In this document: positions 1 to 10,511 of the stretch, in pieces
How the letters are laid out: every line of letters begins with the position of its first letter
Numbering within the stretch: the stretch's first letter is position 1
Assembly (NCBI RefSeq): GCF_028416575.1
Contig: NZ_JAMQKB010000003.1
Coordinates: 62,001 to 126,000, forward strand
DNA: 64,000 nt
Source of the DNA: Terrihalobacillus insolitus
GTDB lineage: Bacteria > Bacillota > Bacilli > Bacillales > Amphibacillaceae
Direction: 5' to 3'
Made by a program: the position numbers and the translations under genes
Notes under the pieces: generated by a model
What the model was told of the DNA's origin: nothing
The model's database searches: none
What the model saw: only the letters and a program-made list of their open reading frames with translations

Positions 1-2573
1 TCCTCAACTACTTTTACTGGAGCTTTTTTTACAAATCCTTCATTTGAAAGCTTTTTCTGAACACGCTCCACTTCTTTACTCCACTTTTCATATTCCGTCT
101 CTAACCGACCTATTTCTTTATCGATATCGATCAAGCCTTCTAGTGGCAAGAACAGTTCGGCACCAGTAACAACTGCCGACATGGATTTGTCAGGAACTGT
201 TAAGCTCGTAGCAATTGAAAGGTGGCTTGGATTGCAAAACCGTTCTAGATAATGTCTGTTTTGCTCTAATTCCATTACAACCGTTTCATCTTCTGCTTGT
301 ATCAAAAGTTCAACTTGTTTTGACATAGGGGTATCTACCTCTGCCCGAATATTTCGTACAGATTTAATGATCGATACGAGTCGTTTCATTTCATTTACCG
401 CTTTGGGATCATGAAACTGTTTCTGAACCTCTGGCCAAGCAGCCTGTGTAATCGAATCTCCGTTATGCGGTATTTTCTGCCAAATCTCTTCTGTAATAAA
501 CGGCATGAATGGGTGTAGCATCCGCATCGTTTGATCAAGTACATAAGCTAAAACAGATCGGGTCGTTTGTTTTGCCGTTTCATCCTCTCCATAAAGAGAT
601 AGTTTTGCCATTTCAATATACCAGTCACACAGTTCATCCCAAATGAAATTGTATAGGTGTCGACCAGCTTCACCAAATTCGTATTTTTCGACGTTTCTCG
701 TTACCTGATCGATGGTTTCATTTAAACGCGTTAGAATCCAATTATCTGCAAGCGATTTTTCCCCAGTAAGATCAATGTCCTCATATGTGAGATCGTCCAT
801 ATTCATTAAAGCGAACCGTGACGCATTCCATATTTTGTTGGCAAAGTTCCAAGTAGATTCAACCTTTTCCCAAGTAAATCGTAAATCCTGACCTGGTGAA
901 GATCCAGTCGAAAGAAAATAGCGCAACGAGTCTGCCCCATACTTATCAATGACATCCATTGGATCCACACCATTGCCAAGAGACTTACTCATTTTTCTTC
1001 CTTCTGCATCTCTTACTAAGCCGTGAATGAGAACATCTTTAAATGGACGCTTCCCAGTAAATTCTTTTGACTGAAAAATCATTCTAGCAACCCAAAAGAA
1101 TATAATGTCATAGCCTGTGACAAGTACGTTCGTTGGGAAAAAGCGTTTAAAATCCTCCGCTTCTGTGTTTGGCCAATCCATGGTGGAAAATGGCCACAAT
1201 GCGGATGAAAACCAAGTATCTAAAACATCCGTATCTTGTTCCCAATTTTCCTTATCCTTTGGTTCGTCTCTACCTACATATATCTCTCCCGTTTTTTTAT
1301 GATACCAAGCTGGAATGCGATGTCCCCACCATAATTGGCGTGAAATACACCAATCTCGAATATTTTCCATCCAATGGAGATACGTGCGCTCAAATCGATC
1401 TGGAACAAAATGGACTTTATCTTCCTCATTTTGAAGTGCCACAGCAGTATCAGCTAGAGGCTGCATATTCACAAACCATTGCGTAGACAAATAAGGCTCA
1501 ACAACTGCCCCACTTCGTTCAGAATGACCAACGGAATGTGTATGATCTTCAATCTTAAACAAAATCCCTTCGTCCTGAAGATCCTTTACAAGCTGCTTTC
1601 GGCACGTAAATCGATCCAAACCTTCGTATTTACCAGCATTATGATTCATTGTTCCATCTTCATTCATCACAAGTATTCGCTCAAGATTGTGGCGATTTCC
1701 AATTTCAAAATCATTTGGATCATGAGCAGGTGTTATTTTCACTGCACCAGATCCGAATTCCATGTCGACATAGTCGTCTGCAATAATTTCAATTTCTCGC
1801 CCAACGAGTGGTAAGATGACTGTTTTACCGATTAAATTCTTGTATCTTTCATCATCGGGGTGTACCGCGACAGCTGTATCCCCCAGCATCGTCTCTGGAC
1901 GAGTTGTTGCAACTTCAATATGTCCTGATCCGTCCTTTAATGGATATTTCATGTGGTAAAAATGACCTTGAACTTCTTCATAAATTACTTCAATGTCAGA
2001 TAAAGCCGTCTTGGTCGCTGGATCCCAATTAATAATATACTCGCCACGGTAAATAAGATCTTTCTCATAAAGAGTTACAAACACCTCTCTTACCGCTTCA
2101 GATAACCCTTTATCAAGAGTGAAGCGTTCGCGAGAATAATCAAGACCAAGCCCTAGCTTTTCCCATTGCTTACGGATAAAATCAGCATACTCCTCTTTCC
2201 ATTCCCATACGTTAGAGATGAATGCCTCACGTCCAAGATCATACCTGTTTTTCCCTTGTTCACGCAGTTTTGCCTCAACCTTTGCCTGGGTTGCGATCCC
2301 TGCATGATCCATGCCAGGCAGCCATAAAACATCGTATCCTTGCATTCTTTTAATCCGCGTAATAATATCCTGTAAAGTCGTATCCCAAGCATGGCCAAGG
2401 TGCAATTTACCTGTAACATTTGGGGGTGGAATAACAATGGAGAAGGGTTCCTTTTCCTCATCACCAGTTGCTTCAAAAAATTTACCCTCTACCCAAAACT
2501 GGTAACGCTTTTTTTCCACCACGGCAGGATCATACTTAGTTGGTAATGCTATTTCTTCTTTGTTCTTTTCCAT
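1..2573 (-). CDS. valS: Valyl-tRNA synthetase, C-terminus cut by window edge
   Basis: Charges tRNA-Val with valine in the cytoplasm. The reading frame is open from the ATG at 2573 to base 1, giving 857 complete codons with no frameshift; family members have about 880 residues, so roughly the last 20 lie outside. Class I signatures are visible: HLGH near residue 56 (HIGH motif), [10 protein letters not shown] shortly after, and KMSKS encoded near 980-995. The end of the visible protein is the charged C-terminal coiled-coil arm that contacts tRNA. A good ribosome site (aggaggtt-like) precedes the ATG. A T-box leader and sigma-A promoter lie upstream, so expression should respond to uncharged tRNA-Val. 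In B. subtilis folC follows. Identity is certain. Confidence 0.97.
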   Translation of the reverse strand, partial: MEKNKEEIALPTKYDPAVVEKKRYQFWVEGKFFEATGDEEKEPFSIVIPPPNVTGKLHLGHAWDTTLQDIITRIKRMQGYDVLWLPGMDHAGIATQAKVEAKLREQGKNRYDLGREAFISNVWEWKEEYADFIRKQWEKLGLGLDYSRERFTLDKGLSEAVREVFVTLYEKDLIYRGEYIINWDPATKTALSDIEVIYEEVQGHFYHMKYPLKDGSGHIEVATTRPETMLGDTAVAVHPDDERYKNLIGKTVILPLVGREIEIIADDYVDMEFGSGAVKITPAHDPNDFEIGNRHNLERILVMNEDGTMNHNAGKYEGLDRFTCRKQLVKDLQDEGILFKIEDHTHSVGHSERSGAVVEPYLSTQWFVNMQPLADTAVALQNEEDKVHFVPDRFERTYLHWMENIRDWCISRQLWWGHRIPAWYHKKTGEIYVGRDEPKDKENWEQDTDVLDTWFSSALWPFSTMDWPNTEAEDFKRFFPTNVLVTGYDIIFFWVARMIFQSKEFTGKRPFKDVLIHGLVRDAEGRKMSKSLGNGVDPMDVIDKYGADSLRYFLSTGSSPGQDLRFTWEKVESTWNFANKIWNASRFALMNMDDLTYEDIDLTGEKSLADNWILTRLNETIDQVTRNVEKYEFGEAGRHLYNFIWDELCDWYIEMAKLSLYGEDETAKQTTRSVLAYVLDQTMRMLHPFMPFITEEIWQKIPHNGDSITQAAWPEVQKQFHDPKAVNEMKRLVSIIKSVRNIRAEVDTPMSKQVELLIQAEDETVVMELEQNRHYLERFCNPSHLSIATSLTVPDKSMSAVVTGAELFLPLEGLIDIDKEIGRLETEYEKWSKEVERVQKKLSNEGFVKKAPVKVVE

Positions 2574-2607
2574 GAAATAACCTCCTTCTTTACGTGTGTG
2601 GTAAAAT

Positions 2608-2858
2608 ACAAAAAATCCTAATCATCCAAAAAGGACGAATAGGATTTCCGTGGTACCACCTTTATTTGCAAGACGTAATGTCTGCACACTCACAATTATT
2701 AACGGCTCTTAACCGGTTTCTCTTACTATCGATTCAGAGAAACAGCATCCAGGGCGACCTTCCAAAGCATGATCCTAGGAAATCTTCCAGCAAATTGATT
2801 TCCCTCTCTTTAGGGTTAAGCCTTGTACTCTTCCCTTTCAACGCTTTTATTATTTATA
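2608..2858 (-). ncRNA. T-box leader of valS
   Basis: On the minus strand the T-box core GGTGGTACCACGG is at 2648-2660. It is followed by a terminator hairpin at 2611-2647 (arms around AATCCTA...TAGGATT) ending in a U-run. The upstream part to about 2858 holds the Stem I region. I could not assign the specifier codon with confidence; valine is inferred from the gene downstream. Uncharged tRNA-Val would stabilise the antiterminator. Confidence 0.9.
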
Positions 2859-2864
2859 TGAGTT

Positions 2865-2894
2865 ATTTTATCCAAAAACAATGGAATAAGTCAA
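2865..2894 (-). promoter_or_regulatory. Sigma-A promoter for the valS T-box transcript
   Basis: Read on the minus strand: TTGACT (2889-2894), an 18-bp spacer, TAAAAT (2865-2870). Transcription would start near 2858, just ahead of the T-box leader. Confidence 0.7.
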
Positions 2895-2976
2895 CTTTTT
2901 TTTGTTATTTGTACTTTTTCATCACTAAATACAAGTCATACCACATAGGATACATGAAAAGGGTAGAAAACCGTAT

Positions 2977-3010
2977 TTATAGAGGATGTTCAAATGAACA
3001 CGCACTTATA
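2977..3010. repeat. Minimal fused form of the GTTCAAAAAGTC repeat
   Basis: One terminus (GAGGATGTTCAAA) is joined directly to the opposite terminus (TGAACACGCAC), leaving a 24-bp core at 2982-3005 flanked by TTATA on both sides. No interior remains. It looks like an end-to-end deletion derivative or excision scar of the longer copies elsewhere in the window. Confidence 0.7.
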
Positions 3011-3033
3011 CTAAAGAAAAGGAGTGAAGGGTT

Positions 3034-3222
3034 TTGTCTCGTTTTTACCGGTATAGACTGCCACCTTGGTGCCGATATTGGCTTATTGTTATCGAAAGAG
3101 CATCGCTACCAATCATGGTATTCCAGCTCATTCGTACACTCATTTGGCCAACTACCTTTGATATATTTTTATCTGGTCTTTGCATTGGATTATTTTTTCT
3201 CTTTTACTTGAAGTGGATTTAA
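3034..3222 (+). CDS. Small predicted membrane protein, function unknown
   Basis: A 62-residue frame starts with TTG, nine bases after AAAAGGAG (3017-3024). The N-terminus is basic and aromatic (RFYRYRLPPWCRYW). It is followed by a hydrophobic stretch around residues 16-35 and a second one at about 43-60, suggesting two membrane passes. It lies alone on the plus strand between the divergent valS leader and the convergent ysxE, in the place where accessory ORFs often sit. I do not recognise the family. The ribosome site and the ordered basic-then-hydrophobic layout favour a real gene, but an overlapping frame on the same strand is also open, so this is moderate. Confidence 0.5.
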   Translation: MSRFYRYRLPPWCRYWLIVIERASLPIMVFQLIRTLIWPTTFDIFLSGLCIGLFFLFYLKWI

Positions 3223-3226
3223 CAGT

Positions 3227-4246
3227 TCACTCTTCTATTTCTTGTTCTTTTGTTTCATCTCTTAGATCATAAAGTACTTCTTGGAGATGAAGGCCGTTTA
3301 AGAGACGACGAAAACATTGCTCTAACGACTTGAGTTGAAACGGCTGTGCTTTATCCGACTTTTTCTCGCTATAACGTTCCAATATTTGAAAATAGGAATG
3401 GGGTTGCAAGAGCGAAATAGCAAGAAGACTTATTTCTTTTTGAAGCAATGGGTTTTGATTTTGATAGACTGAAAAAGAAGTGGCTAGTTGTTCTATTGGA
3501 TTGTCATGGTAGGAGAGTGTATGAAAAAAATAGATAGATAGATCATGTACTGGACTACCAATAAATGCTTTTTCCCAATTTATAAAATACGTGCGCTCGG
3601 TATGCTGGATTACATGTTGATTTGTTAAATTTCCGTGGCATAAAGAATGATAAACAGTCGGCTCATCTTGAAAATCCTCAAGATAACAATCATACCAGTT
3701 ATCAAGCTCAGACAAAACCTTTTGTATATCACGATATTGCATACAAATCCGAAGCTCAAATGGGGACATGTAATGTCGTTTTTCATATGCTTCTACGCAC
3801 TTTATTAGTGTATCCTGATACATTTTCACCCTATTTTTATCATGAGTAATTTTTTGCTCGATGTCTTCTGTCCAAACTTCTTGCCTTTGTTTTGTTTTAT
3901 AATGGATGGATCCAAGCGTTTCATATAATGATTTAATCCCATCTGTTTGATCTTGTTTGTCCCCCTTTTCCTTCCATGGGGAAAGGTAGTATATTTCATT
4001 GTTATATGAGACGTAACTCTCTCTTCTTCTTGTCATGTATACAGGTAAAACAGAGGCAAGACTCTCTTGTGCGGCTAATTGATACACCCTGTTCCACATT
4101 GGCAGTGATTTTGGTGTTAGCCTCGATTTTTTTAACACATAGGATGTTTGATAGGTATCAATTTTGTAAGTACGATTTGTTAATTTTGCATAGTCAAAAT
4201 GTTCAACATGATACTCCTGTAAAATTTTACGAATAGGATCTAGCAT
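3227..4246 (-). CDS. ysxE: Spore coat protein YsxE, CotS-type kinase-like fold
   Basis: Member of the CotS/YsxE group of spore coat proteins, which have an aminoglycoside-phosphotransferase-like fold. YsxE depends on SpoVID for coat encasement in B. subtilis. The chosen ATG at 4246 follows AAGGAG by about nine bases and gives 339 residues; an in-frame GTG ten codons upstream has no ribosome site. The kinase-like loop LCHGNLTNQHVI and INWEKAF (place of the metal-binding D, here E) are visible around residues 205-230, so true kinase activity is doubtful. It lies downstream of spoVID, as in B. subtilis, but a terminator separates them. Confidence 0.88.
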   Translation of the reverse strand: MLDPIRKILQEYHVEHFDYAKLTNRTYKIDTYQTSYVLKKSRLTPKSLPMWNRVYQLAAQESLASVLPVYMTRRRESYVSYNNEIYYLSPWKEKGDKQDQTDGIKSLYETLGSIHYKTKQRQEVWTEDIEQKITHDKNRVKMYQDTLIKCVEAYEKRHYMSPFELRICMQYRDIQKVLSELDNWYDCYLEDFQDEPTVYHSLCHGNLTNQHVIQHTERTYFINWEKAFIGSPVHDLSIYFFHTLSYHDNPIEQLATSFSVYQNQNPLLQKEISLLAISLLQPHSYFQILERYSEKKSDKAQPFQLKSLEQCFRRLLNGLHLQEVLYDLRDETKEQEIEE

Positions 4247-4298
4247 CCATTCACGCTCCTTATAATCTGTTTTCACATAAAAAAGTAATTAGGACATA

Positions 4299-4329
4299 AA
4301 ATCCCTTGTCACATTGTGGCAAGGGATTT
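4299..4329 (-). terminator. Terminator between spoVID and ysxE
   Basis: Inverted repeat AATCCCTTG...CAAGGGATT with a short loop, then T-rich sequence on the minus strand. Confidence 0.75.
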
Positions 4330-4358
4330 GTATTTGGAAGCTTGTTCTTGTCTATAAA

Positions 4359-5423
4359 TCATTTTTCTTTTATTGGTATATATAATATTTGTCCTTCCAA
4401 AACGTCATCCTCTTCCAATTTATTGGACTTCGTAATTTGAAGTGGTGAAACATCATATCTCTCTGCAATAGAAATCAGCGTGTCGCTATCTTGGACAATG
4501 CACATTTTCATTTTTGCATAACGTTCTTGTTCTTTCTTATTATCGAAAATATTTAACAAGTAGCTTGCATCCTGATTTGTTTTTTCTTCCTCGCGCTCCG
4601 GTACTTGATCTTCTTCAACTTCTCCTCCTTGTTCTTCAAATGTTAATACAGGAGAGTCATTGAAGATGTCACTTTCATCCTGATTGAAGGGTTCCACAAT
4701 ATCATCTACCAGTTTTTTTTCAGAGTTCTTACCGAAAAATTCTGCAAATGACTGAGTCTTTTTGTTTTTCCACTTGTTTTTTTCTTTCTTTTTAGCAGGT
4801 TCCTCTAGTTCGGGAGTATCCAACGGCCCTTCCGTTAATTCATTTTCGGGAACATCTAATGGAACTTCCTCTTTGAACTCAAAATCAATGGTTTCATCAT
4901 CGAAAGGTACATCCTGATCTAGATCTTCTTCCACGTTTGGTTGGTTTTCTTCTCGACTTGATTCAAGAGCAGTCTCTTCATCTCTTACGCCGTGGATCGC
5001 GACTGTGGCAGATAATTTCAGCTGGCTTCTTTCCGGTAATTCATAGTCAAATGTTTCAATTCCAACCATGACATCCTCCAGTGAATGGACTCGATATTGC
5101 GGAACAGAAATTTCCACTGGGAATCTGTGAAAAAACTCGTTTACCCCATCTTCATAGCTTTCCACTCGTTCTACTAGTCGTTTTGAGGGGTAGTCTCTTA
5201 GCGAAAGAACCTGTTCTTCTTCCTCATTTAAATCTTCTTTAACTTGAAAATATTCCCCCTTAAGCTCGATGACCCCACGAATTTGTACGTAGTCATTGAA
5301 TTCCTGTATCGAAATTTCAGGTTCTAATGAAACCCCCATAAGTTCGTCGACTTCCTGTCCTTTTTTAAACCATAATGACTCATCTAATTCAAACGTAAAA
5401 ACGGACGGGTCTTCATATGTCAA
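4359..5423 (-). CDS. spoVID: Spore morphogenetic protein SpoVID, short version
   Basis: SpoVID drives encasement of the forespore by the coat and binds SpoIVA and SafA. The frame encodes 354 residues; B. subtilis SpoVID has 575. The N-terminal domain (about 1-150) is conserved in style. The middle (about 150-290) is strongly acidic with a lysine-rich patch KKKEKNKWKNKK near 213. The motif YLLNIF before KMKMCIVQ leads into a C-terminal LysM domain (about 307-354). The start is TTG with GGGAGGAG six bases upstream. The shortening is in the acidic middle, which varies in this family. It follows hemL, as in B. subtilis. Confidence 0.88.
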   Translation of the reverse strand: MTYEDPSVFTFELDESLWFKKGQEVDELMGVSLEPEISIQEFNDYVQIRGVIELKGEYFQVKEDLNEEEEQVLSLRDYPSKRLVERVESYEDGVNEFFHRFPVEISVPQYRVHSLEDVMVGIETFDYELPERSQLKLSATVAIHGVRDEETALESSREENQPNVEEDLDQDVPFDDETIDFEFKEEVPLDVPENELTEGPLDTPELEEPAKKKEKNKWKNKKTQSFAEFFGKNSEKKLVDDIVEPFNQDESDIFNDSPVLTFEEQGGEVEEDQVPEREEEKTNQDASYLLNIFDNKKEQERYAKMKMCIVQDSDTLISIAERYDVSPLQITKSNKLEEDDVLEGQILYIPIKEK

Positions 5424-5520
5424 TACAAACTCCTCCCTTCAAAATCACTTACCAATTACTGAACGTTTGCCTCATTTCAGATATATGAGTACATGAAGGT
5501 ATATATTCATAAAAACACAC

Positions 5521-5557
5521 AAAAAAGCGACAAGGAGCCGTGTCCATTGTCGCTTTT
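5521..5557 (-). terminator. Terminator after hemL
   Basis: AAAGCGACAATGG...CCTTGTCGCTTTTTT hairpin on the minus strand between hemL and spoVID; it closes the haem operon. Confidence 0.85.
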
Positions 5558-5570
5558 GATCTGTTTTATA

Positions 5571-6860
5571 TTATTTTATTTTTGAAAAGGCATGATGGGC
5601 TGCTGTAATAGTCTTTTCAATATCTTCATCCGAATGTGCAGTTGAAAGAAATAGCCCTTCAAATTGTGATGGTGGTAGAAATATACCGGCTTCTATCATG
5701 GAGCGATAATAGGATGCAAAGTGATCCAAATTTGATGTTTTTGCTGTATCATAGTTGATTACCCCTTGGTTCGTAAAGAAGAATCCAATCATCGATCCTG
5801 CTCGATTTATATTTAATGGAACATTAAATTCAAGTGCAGCTTGTTTATATCCCTCTTCAAGGTGATCAATCTTTTCATTCAAAAGTTCGTATGTTTTTTC
5901 ATCTAACGCTGACAATGTTTCATACCCAGCTGTCATGGCAAGTGGATTGCCTGAGAGTGTTCCTGCTTGATAAATATCTCCAATTGGGGCAATCATTTCC
6001 ATTATTTCTTTTTTACCACCATATGCTCCAACAGGTAGCCCACCACCAATAACTTTTCCTAAACAGGTTAAGTCGGGGGTTACCTTGTAATACCCTTGTG
6101 CACCATTATAACCGACACGAAACCCCGTCATAACTTCATCAAAAATAAGTAAGGTTTCATTCTCAGTCGTCATTTGCCTCAGTTCTTGCAGGAAGTTTTG
6201 AACGGGAGGAACAACGCCCATGTTACCTGATACAGGTTCAACGATTACCGCAGCTAAATCATCACCATATTGTTCAAATGCATAGCGTACACTTTCCATG
6301 TCATTGTAAGGTACTGTAATCGTGTGTTTGGCAACAGACTCAGGGACACCAGGACTATCTGGTAGACCCAGTGTAGCAACTCCAGACCCAGCTTTAATTA
6401 ATAGAGAGTCACCATGGCCATGATAATTTCCTTCAAATTTCAAGATTTTATTGCGTCCAGTAAACCCTCTTGCTAGCCTTAAGGCACTCATTGTAGCCTC
6501 TGTACCGGAGTTCACCATACGAACCATCTCAATAGAAGGAACACGATCAATGACAAGCTGTGCAAGTTTATTCTCTATTTCAGTTGGTGCACCAAAGCTT
6601 GTTCCTTTTTCAACGACTTTTTTAAGCGACTCTACTACACGATCATCGGCATGCCCTAAGATTAATGGCCCCCAACTTAAAACATAATCAATGTATGCAT
6701 TTCCATCTATGTCGTATATTTTAGAACCCTTGCCACTTTCCATAAAAATTGGATTCATTCCAACTGACTTAAACGCTCTTACAGGTGAATTGACCCCACC
6801 TGGCATTATGTCGACTGCTTCTTTATACGCATCAATCGACCGATTAAATTCTTTTCCCAT
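5571..6860 (-). CDS. hemL: Glutamate-1-semialdehyde 2,1-aminomutase
   Basis: PLP enzyme that converts glutamate-1-semialdehyde to 5-aminolevulinate, the last step of the C5 route into tetrapyrroles. It has 429 residues, the normal length. Visible features are [14 protein letters not shown] near 119-132, [10 protein letters not shown] near 145-154, FDEVMTGFR near 240-248 and the PLP lysine in CLGKVIGGG at about 269. The ATG is 15 bp after hemB with a CCTCC complement as ribosome site. It is the last gene of hemAXCDBL. In B. subtilis a second GSA aminomutase (GsaB) exists elsewhere; this copy is hemL by position. Confidence 0.97.
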   Translation of the reverse strand: MGKEFNRSIDAYKEAVDIMPGGVNSPVRAFKSVGMNPIFMESGKGSKIYDIDGNAYIDYVLSWGPLILGHADDRVVESLKKVVEKGTSFGAPTEIENKLAQLVIDRVPSIEMVRMVNSGTEATMSALRLARGFTGRNKILKFEGNYHGHGDSLLIKAGSGVATLGLPDSPGVPESVAKHTITVPYNDMESVRYAFEQYGDDLAAVIVEPVSGNMGVVPPVQNFLQELRQMTTENETLLIFDEVMTGFRVGYNGAQGYYKVTPDLTCLGKVIGGGLPVGAYGGKKEIMEMIAPIGDIYQAGTLSGNPLAMTAGYETLSALDEKTYELLNEKIDHLEEGYKQAALEFNVPLNINRAGSMIGFFFTNQGVINYDTAKTSNLDHFASYYRSMIEAGIFLPPSQFEGLFLSTAHSDEDIEKTITAAHHAFSKIK

Positions 6861-6875
6861 CTCTACTTAAACCTC

Positions 6876-7853
6876 CTATTCATTAAGCCATTGAGCTACG
6901 TCTTTTGCAAAATAGGTGATAATGATGTCAGCACCAGCACGTTTCATTGATGTTAATTTTTCTAAGACAAGCTGTTTCTCATCTATCCAACCATTTGCAG
7001 CAGCAGCCTTTACCATTGCATATTCTCCACTAACATTGTAAGCAACAACTGGTACGTTAAATTGATCCTTGACCTCTCGTACAATATCTAAGTAAGACAA
7101 TGCTGGTTTCACGATCAGAAAATCGGCACCCTCCTCGACATCAGAGTTAGCTTCTCTCAAAGCCTCACGTCGATTCGCTGGATCCATTTGATATGTTTTG
7201 CGATCACCAAATTGCGGTGTACTACCCGCTGCGTCTCGAAAAGGACCATAAAAGGCAGAAGCATATTTAACGGCATAAGACATAATCGGTATATTTATAA
7301 AACCTGCTTCGTCAAGTCCTGTCCGAATTGCTTTCACAAATCCATCCATCATATTGGAAGGTGCAATAATATCTGCACCCGCTTCTGCTTGGCTAATTGC
7401 TGTTTGAACTAATAAATCAAGTGAGGCATCATTTTCGACATCGTTGTCATGAATAACACCACAATGTCCATGAGAAGTATACTCACAAAGGCATGTGTCT
7501 GCAATTAACGTTAGTTCAGGTACTTCGTGCTTTAACTGGCGCAATGCCTGTTGAACAATCCCTGTACTTTCATATGCTTGTGATCCAACCTCGTCTTTTT
7601 CTTGAGGTACTCCAAACAAAATGACGGAGCGAATACCAAGCCGAACAAGCTCCTTCATTTCTTCTGTAAGGTAATCTAAGGAAACTTGAAACACACCTGG
7701 CATTGACGAGACCTCGTTTTTTACGGTGCTCCCTTCGACTACAAATATTGGATAAATTAGATCATCCTTGGATAGCTGTGTTTCCCTAACCAATGCTCTC
7801 ATGTTATTTGAAGCCCTTAGCCTCCGGTGTCTTTTAAAAGCATGTTCGCACAT
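6876..7853 (-). CDS. hemB: Delta-aminolevulinic acid dehydratase (porphobilinogen synthase)
   Basis: Condenses two 5-aminolevulinate molecules to porphobilinogen. It has 325 residues, typical. The metal-site loop [14 protein letters not shown] (about 119-132), the lysines in [10 protein letters not shown] and [11 protein letters not shown] (Schiff-base lysine region) and the [11 protein letters not shown] segment are all present. The cysteine-rich loop indicates a zinc-dependent enzyme. The start lies 3 bp past the hemD stop, so translation is probably coupled; the ribosome site is weak. Confidence 0.97.
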   Translation of the reverse strand: MCEHAFKRHRRLRASNNMRALVRETQLSKDDLIYPIFVVEGSTVKNEVSSMPGVFQVSLDYLTEEMKELVRLGIRSVILFGVPQEKDEVGSQAYESTGIVQQALRQLKHEVPELTLIADTCLCEYTSHGHCGVIHDNDVENDASLDLLVQTAISQAEAGADIIAPSNMMDGFVKAIRTGLDEAGFINIPIMSYAVKYASAFYGPFRDAAGSTPQFGDRKTYQMDPANRREALREANSDVEEGADFLIVKPALSYLDIVREVKDQFNVPVVAYNVSGEYAMVKAAAANGWIDEKQLVLEKLTSMKRAGADIIITYFAKDVAQWLNE

Positions 7854-7856
7854 ACA

Positions 7857-8651
7857 TCACCATTTCCTTTCTTCCTTATAATACTGAACCAACGCGTCTA
7901 CCATTCCCTCCATTGTAAATCGATGTTTTGGTGTACATATATTCTTGAATCCTTTTTCCATTGCTTTGTCAGCAGTTGTTGTCCCTATACAAACACAAAG
8001 CTTATCTGCTTTAATCAAGGAAACAATATTTGGAATGTGATTGGTAAGCATGTCAAATGTTTCAACTGTTGAAGGGCTTGTAAAGCTATATGCATCGATG
8101 TCACCGCTTTTAATGTAATCGACTATGTCTTCCTTGTATTCTATATTTGGAATTGTTTGATACACTTCTATACTTTCAAACGAAACATGAAATTTCTGTA
8201 ACATAGACGGAATCGTATGAAGTGATTGATTCCCTCTAACGACAAGGACACGCTCGTTTTTTCCATATGACTCTAAAAATGCATGTATGAATGTCTCCCC
8301 ATTAAAAGTATGAGGGACAAAGTCAGCCTTAAATCCATGACTATGTAGTACTTGCTTTGTTTTATGTCCAACGACACCGAATTGGATAGCATTGGGGATC
8401 TGATCCAAAAGATCATAGTGCTTTAATGATTCAAAAAAAAACTGCACGCCATTGGAACTGGTAAACAAGATCCACGTGAAATTCTGTAGTCTATGAAGTA
8501 TATCTTGATTCGCTTCAGAGAGCTGTAACTGAAAGGTCAAAAGAGGTGTTACTATCGGAATAGCACCAACCCTCTCTAGTTGTGTAACAAAATCCTTCGC
8601 TTGCTCTTTACTACGAGTTACAAGGACTTTCTTACCCTCTAGAGGATGCAT
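7857..8651 (-). CDS. hemD: Uroporphyrinogen-III synthase
   Basis: Closes and inverts hydroxymethylbilane to uroporphyrinogen III. It has 264 residues, close to B. subtilis HemD (262). The family is poorly conserved; the visible marks are the N-terminal KKVLVTRSKEQA strand-loop, WILFTSSNGVQFFF near 70 and AYSFTSPSTVETF near 175, which form the two-domain active-site cleft. The ATG shares one base with the hemC stop (8651), typical of translational coupling. Confidence 0.94.
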   Translation of the reverse strand: MHPLEGKKVLVTRSKEQAKDFVTQLERVGAIPIVTPLLTFQLQLSEANQDILHRLQNFTWILFTSSNGVQFFFESLKHYDLLDQIPNAIQFGVVGHKTKQVLHSHGFKADFVPHTFNGETFIHAFLESYGKNERVLVVRGNQSLHTIPSMLQKFHVSFESIEVYQTIPNIEYKEDIVDYIKSGDIDAYSFTSPSTVETFDMLTNHIPNIVSLIKADKLCVCIGTTTADKAMEKGFKNICTPKHRFTMEGMVDALVQYYKEERKW

Positions 8652-9580
8652 TATTGATCTAACTCCTCTTTTACGTCGTCCACAATTTCCTGAGCACCTC
8701 GTTTTTTCATACGCTCGGCTGCCTCTTTCCCAACGGCAACTGGATCTGTTCCCTTGACCACTTCTTTCAATACTGTTTTTCCATCAGAAGTGGCAACTAA
8801 CGCAGTAAGGACAACTTCTTCCTCTTCCAAATAAGCATAGCCTGCGATCGGAATTTGACAACCGCCTTCAAGCAGGTGTAAGAATGTACGTTCTGCGGTC
8901 ACCGTTTTTGTCGTATACTCATTTTTGATTTTCTCAAGTAAATTACGGAGTTCTTCGTCTAATTCCCTACACTCAATTGCCAACGCCCCTTGTCCAACGG
9001 CCGGGACACATTGTTCTGACGAAAGAAATTCTGTTACGATATCTCCTTTCCAGCCCATCCGGCTTAAACCTGCAGCGGCAAGGACAATGGCATCAAAATT
9101 TTCTTCCTTTAACTTTCGTAATCGCGTTTCTATGTTACCTCGGATCGATTTAATTTCTAAATCAGGTCGAACAGCCAAAATTTGTGCTGCTCTTCTTAAA
9201 CTACTCGTTCCGACAACGGAACCAGCAGGAAGCTCATGCAATCGTACATGATCATTTGAAATGAATGCATCTCGGTGATCTTCTCGCTCTGGAATGGATG
9301 CTATTACCAAACCATCAGGTAAAACAGCAGGCATGTCCTTCATACTATGAACTGCCATATCGATCTCCTTATCAAACATTGCTTGTTCAATTTCTTTGAC
9401 AAACAGACCTTTACCGCCCACCTTGGATAGGGTAACATCTAAAATCTTATCCCCTTTTGTGACGATTTTTTTAAGTTCAAATTCATATGGAGCACCAGCT
9501 TTTTTTAATTGTTCTATGACCCATTCCGTTTGGGTTAATGCTAAGTTACTTTTACGCGATCCAACAATAATTTTTCGCAT
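8651..9580 (-). CDS. hemC: Porphobilinogen deaminase (hydroxymethylbilane synthase)
   Basis: Polymerises four porphobilinogens using a dipyrromethane cofactor attached to a cysteine. It has 309 residues. Visible are [12 protein letters not shown] at the N-terminus, the catalytic VHSMKDMP (about 77-84), [10 protein letters not shown] and GNIETRL substrate loops, and the cofactor cysteine in [12 protein letters not shown] (about 241). A strong GGAGGT precedes the ATG. It sits between hemX and hemD. Confidence 0.97.
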   Translation of the reverse strand: MRKIIVGSRKSNLALTQTEWVIEQLKKAGAPYEFELKKIVTKGDKILDVTLSKVGGKGLFVKEIEQAMFDKEIDMAVHSMKDMPAVLPDGLVIASIPEREDHRDAFISNDHVRLHELPAGSVVGTSSLRRAAQILAVRPDLEIKSIRGNIETRLRKLKEENFDAIVLAAAGLSRMGWKGDIVTEFLSSEQCVPAVGQGALAIECRELDEELRNLLEKIKNEYTTKTVTAERTFLHLLEGGCQIPIAGYAYLEEEEVVLTALVATSDGKTVLKEVVKGTDPVAVGKEAAERMKKRGAQEIVDDVKEELDQ

Positions 9581-9613
9581 GTGCTGTACCTCCTTCTTAG
9601 AGATTTAGTCCTT

Positions 9614-10432
9614 TTAAAAATGGAATTTGGACAATGATTCAAACAAAAAGAAATTAACTAACAAAAATAAGAAAGCAGCCGTATTAAATAATGAAATGGA
9701 TCTTCCCTGATACCGTTTTATTACTCGAAGAAATAAATAAATAAAGTACACAACTAATACAACAAAGGATCCTATTGTTTTAAAATCGTACCAGTAGAAT
9801 TCGGCGTCTGAAGTATACCCCCAAACAACCCCTAAGATAACGGACAAAAGTAACATAGGAACTCCTAGCAAAATCACGACAAAGGAATAATAATCAAGTT
9901 TTTCTAAATCACCTAATCGTACTAACCATTTATACCCTTTTTTCTCTTTTAGTAGTTTATATTGAACTAAGTACATCAACGAAAGAATAAATGAAAAAGT
10001 AAGAAACCCATAAGAAATGAGAGCTAACGTAATGTGCGCAATTAAAATTTCACTTACCAAGCGTATTCCCTGTTCCGTTAATTCATTATTTGCAGCTAAC
10101 ATAACATGAAGTAGCATAACAAAAAATCCAAGCAAATTCGTAAAAAACACTAAAAAGTCAATCCGAAAGAAACGATTAATAAAAAGTGAAAAAGTTACTA
10201 AAATCCATGCATAAACGTATAAACTATCAGAGAGCGTTAAAACAGGGAAATTTGATGTGACAAATACTTGATATAATAAAAAAAAGGTTTGCAAAATCCA
10301 AACCATAGAAAGCAACCAGAAGGCTATTTGATTTGCCTTCCGGTTATGTTGTATAAAATCAATGAAATAGCTCATTACACTTATTCCATAAATCATCAGG
10401 ATAATTTCAAATAGCCACTTCGTTTCCACCAT
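9614..10432 (-). CDS. hemX: HemX, membrane protein regulating HemA level
   Basis: Integral membrane protein of the CcsA/HemX family with 272 residues and about eight hydrophobic segments. In B. subtilis HemX lowers the steady-state amount of HemA. Histidines in LHVMLAANNEL and IAHITLALISYG (about 108 and 133) match the haem-handling fold of cytochrome c assembly proteins. It lies second in the hem operon, but here it is separated from hemA by a roughly 110-bp degenerate repeat copy. Confidence 0.92.
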   Translation of the reverse strand: MVETKWLFEIILMIYGISVMSYFIDFIQHNRKANQIAFWLLSMVWILQTFFLLYQVFVTSNFPVLTLSDSLYVYAWILVTFSLFINRFFRIDFLVFFTNLLGFFVMLLHVMLAANNELTEQGIRLVSEILIAHITLALISYGFLTFSFILSLMYLVQYKLLKEKKGYKWLVRLGDLEKLDYYSFVVILLGVPMLLLSVILGVVWGYTSDAEFYWYDFKTIGSFVVLVVYFIYLFLRVIKRYQGRSISLFNTAAFLFLLVNFFLFESLSKFHF

Positions 10433-10511
10433 ACAGGAAATCCTTTCGTTATTCTAACATTTCACACCTGCAAAATTGGACCTAAGATATTGTTACCTTA
10501 TTGAACGTATT

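Noticed and set aside
2594..3211. 205-codon plus-strand frame across the valS T-box region
   Set aside because: It is antisense to the T-box and promoter, has no ribosome site and an AT-rich, biased composition; the TTG-started frame inside it is better supported.
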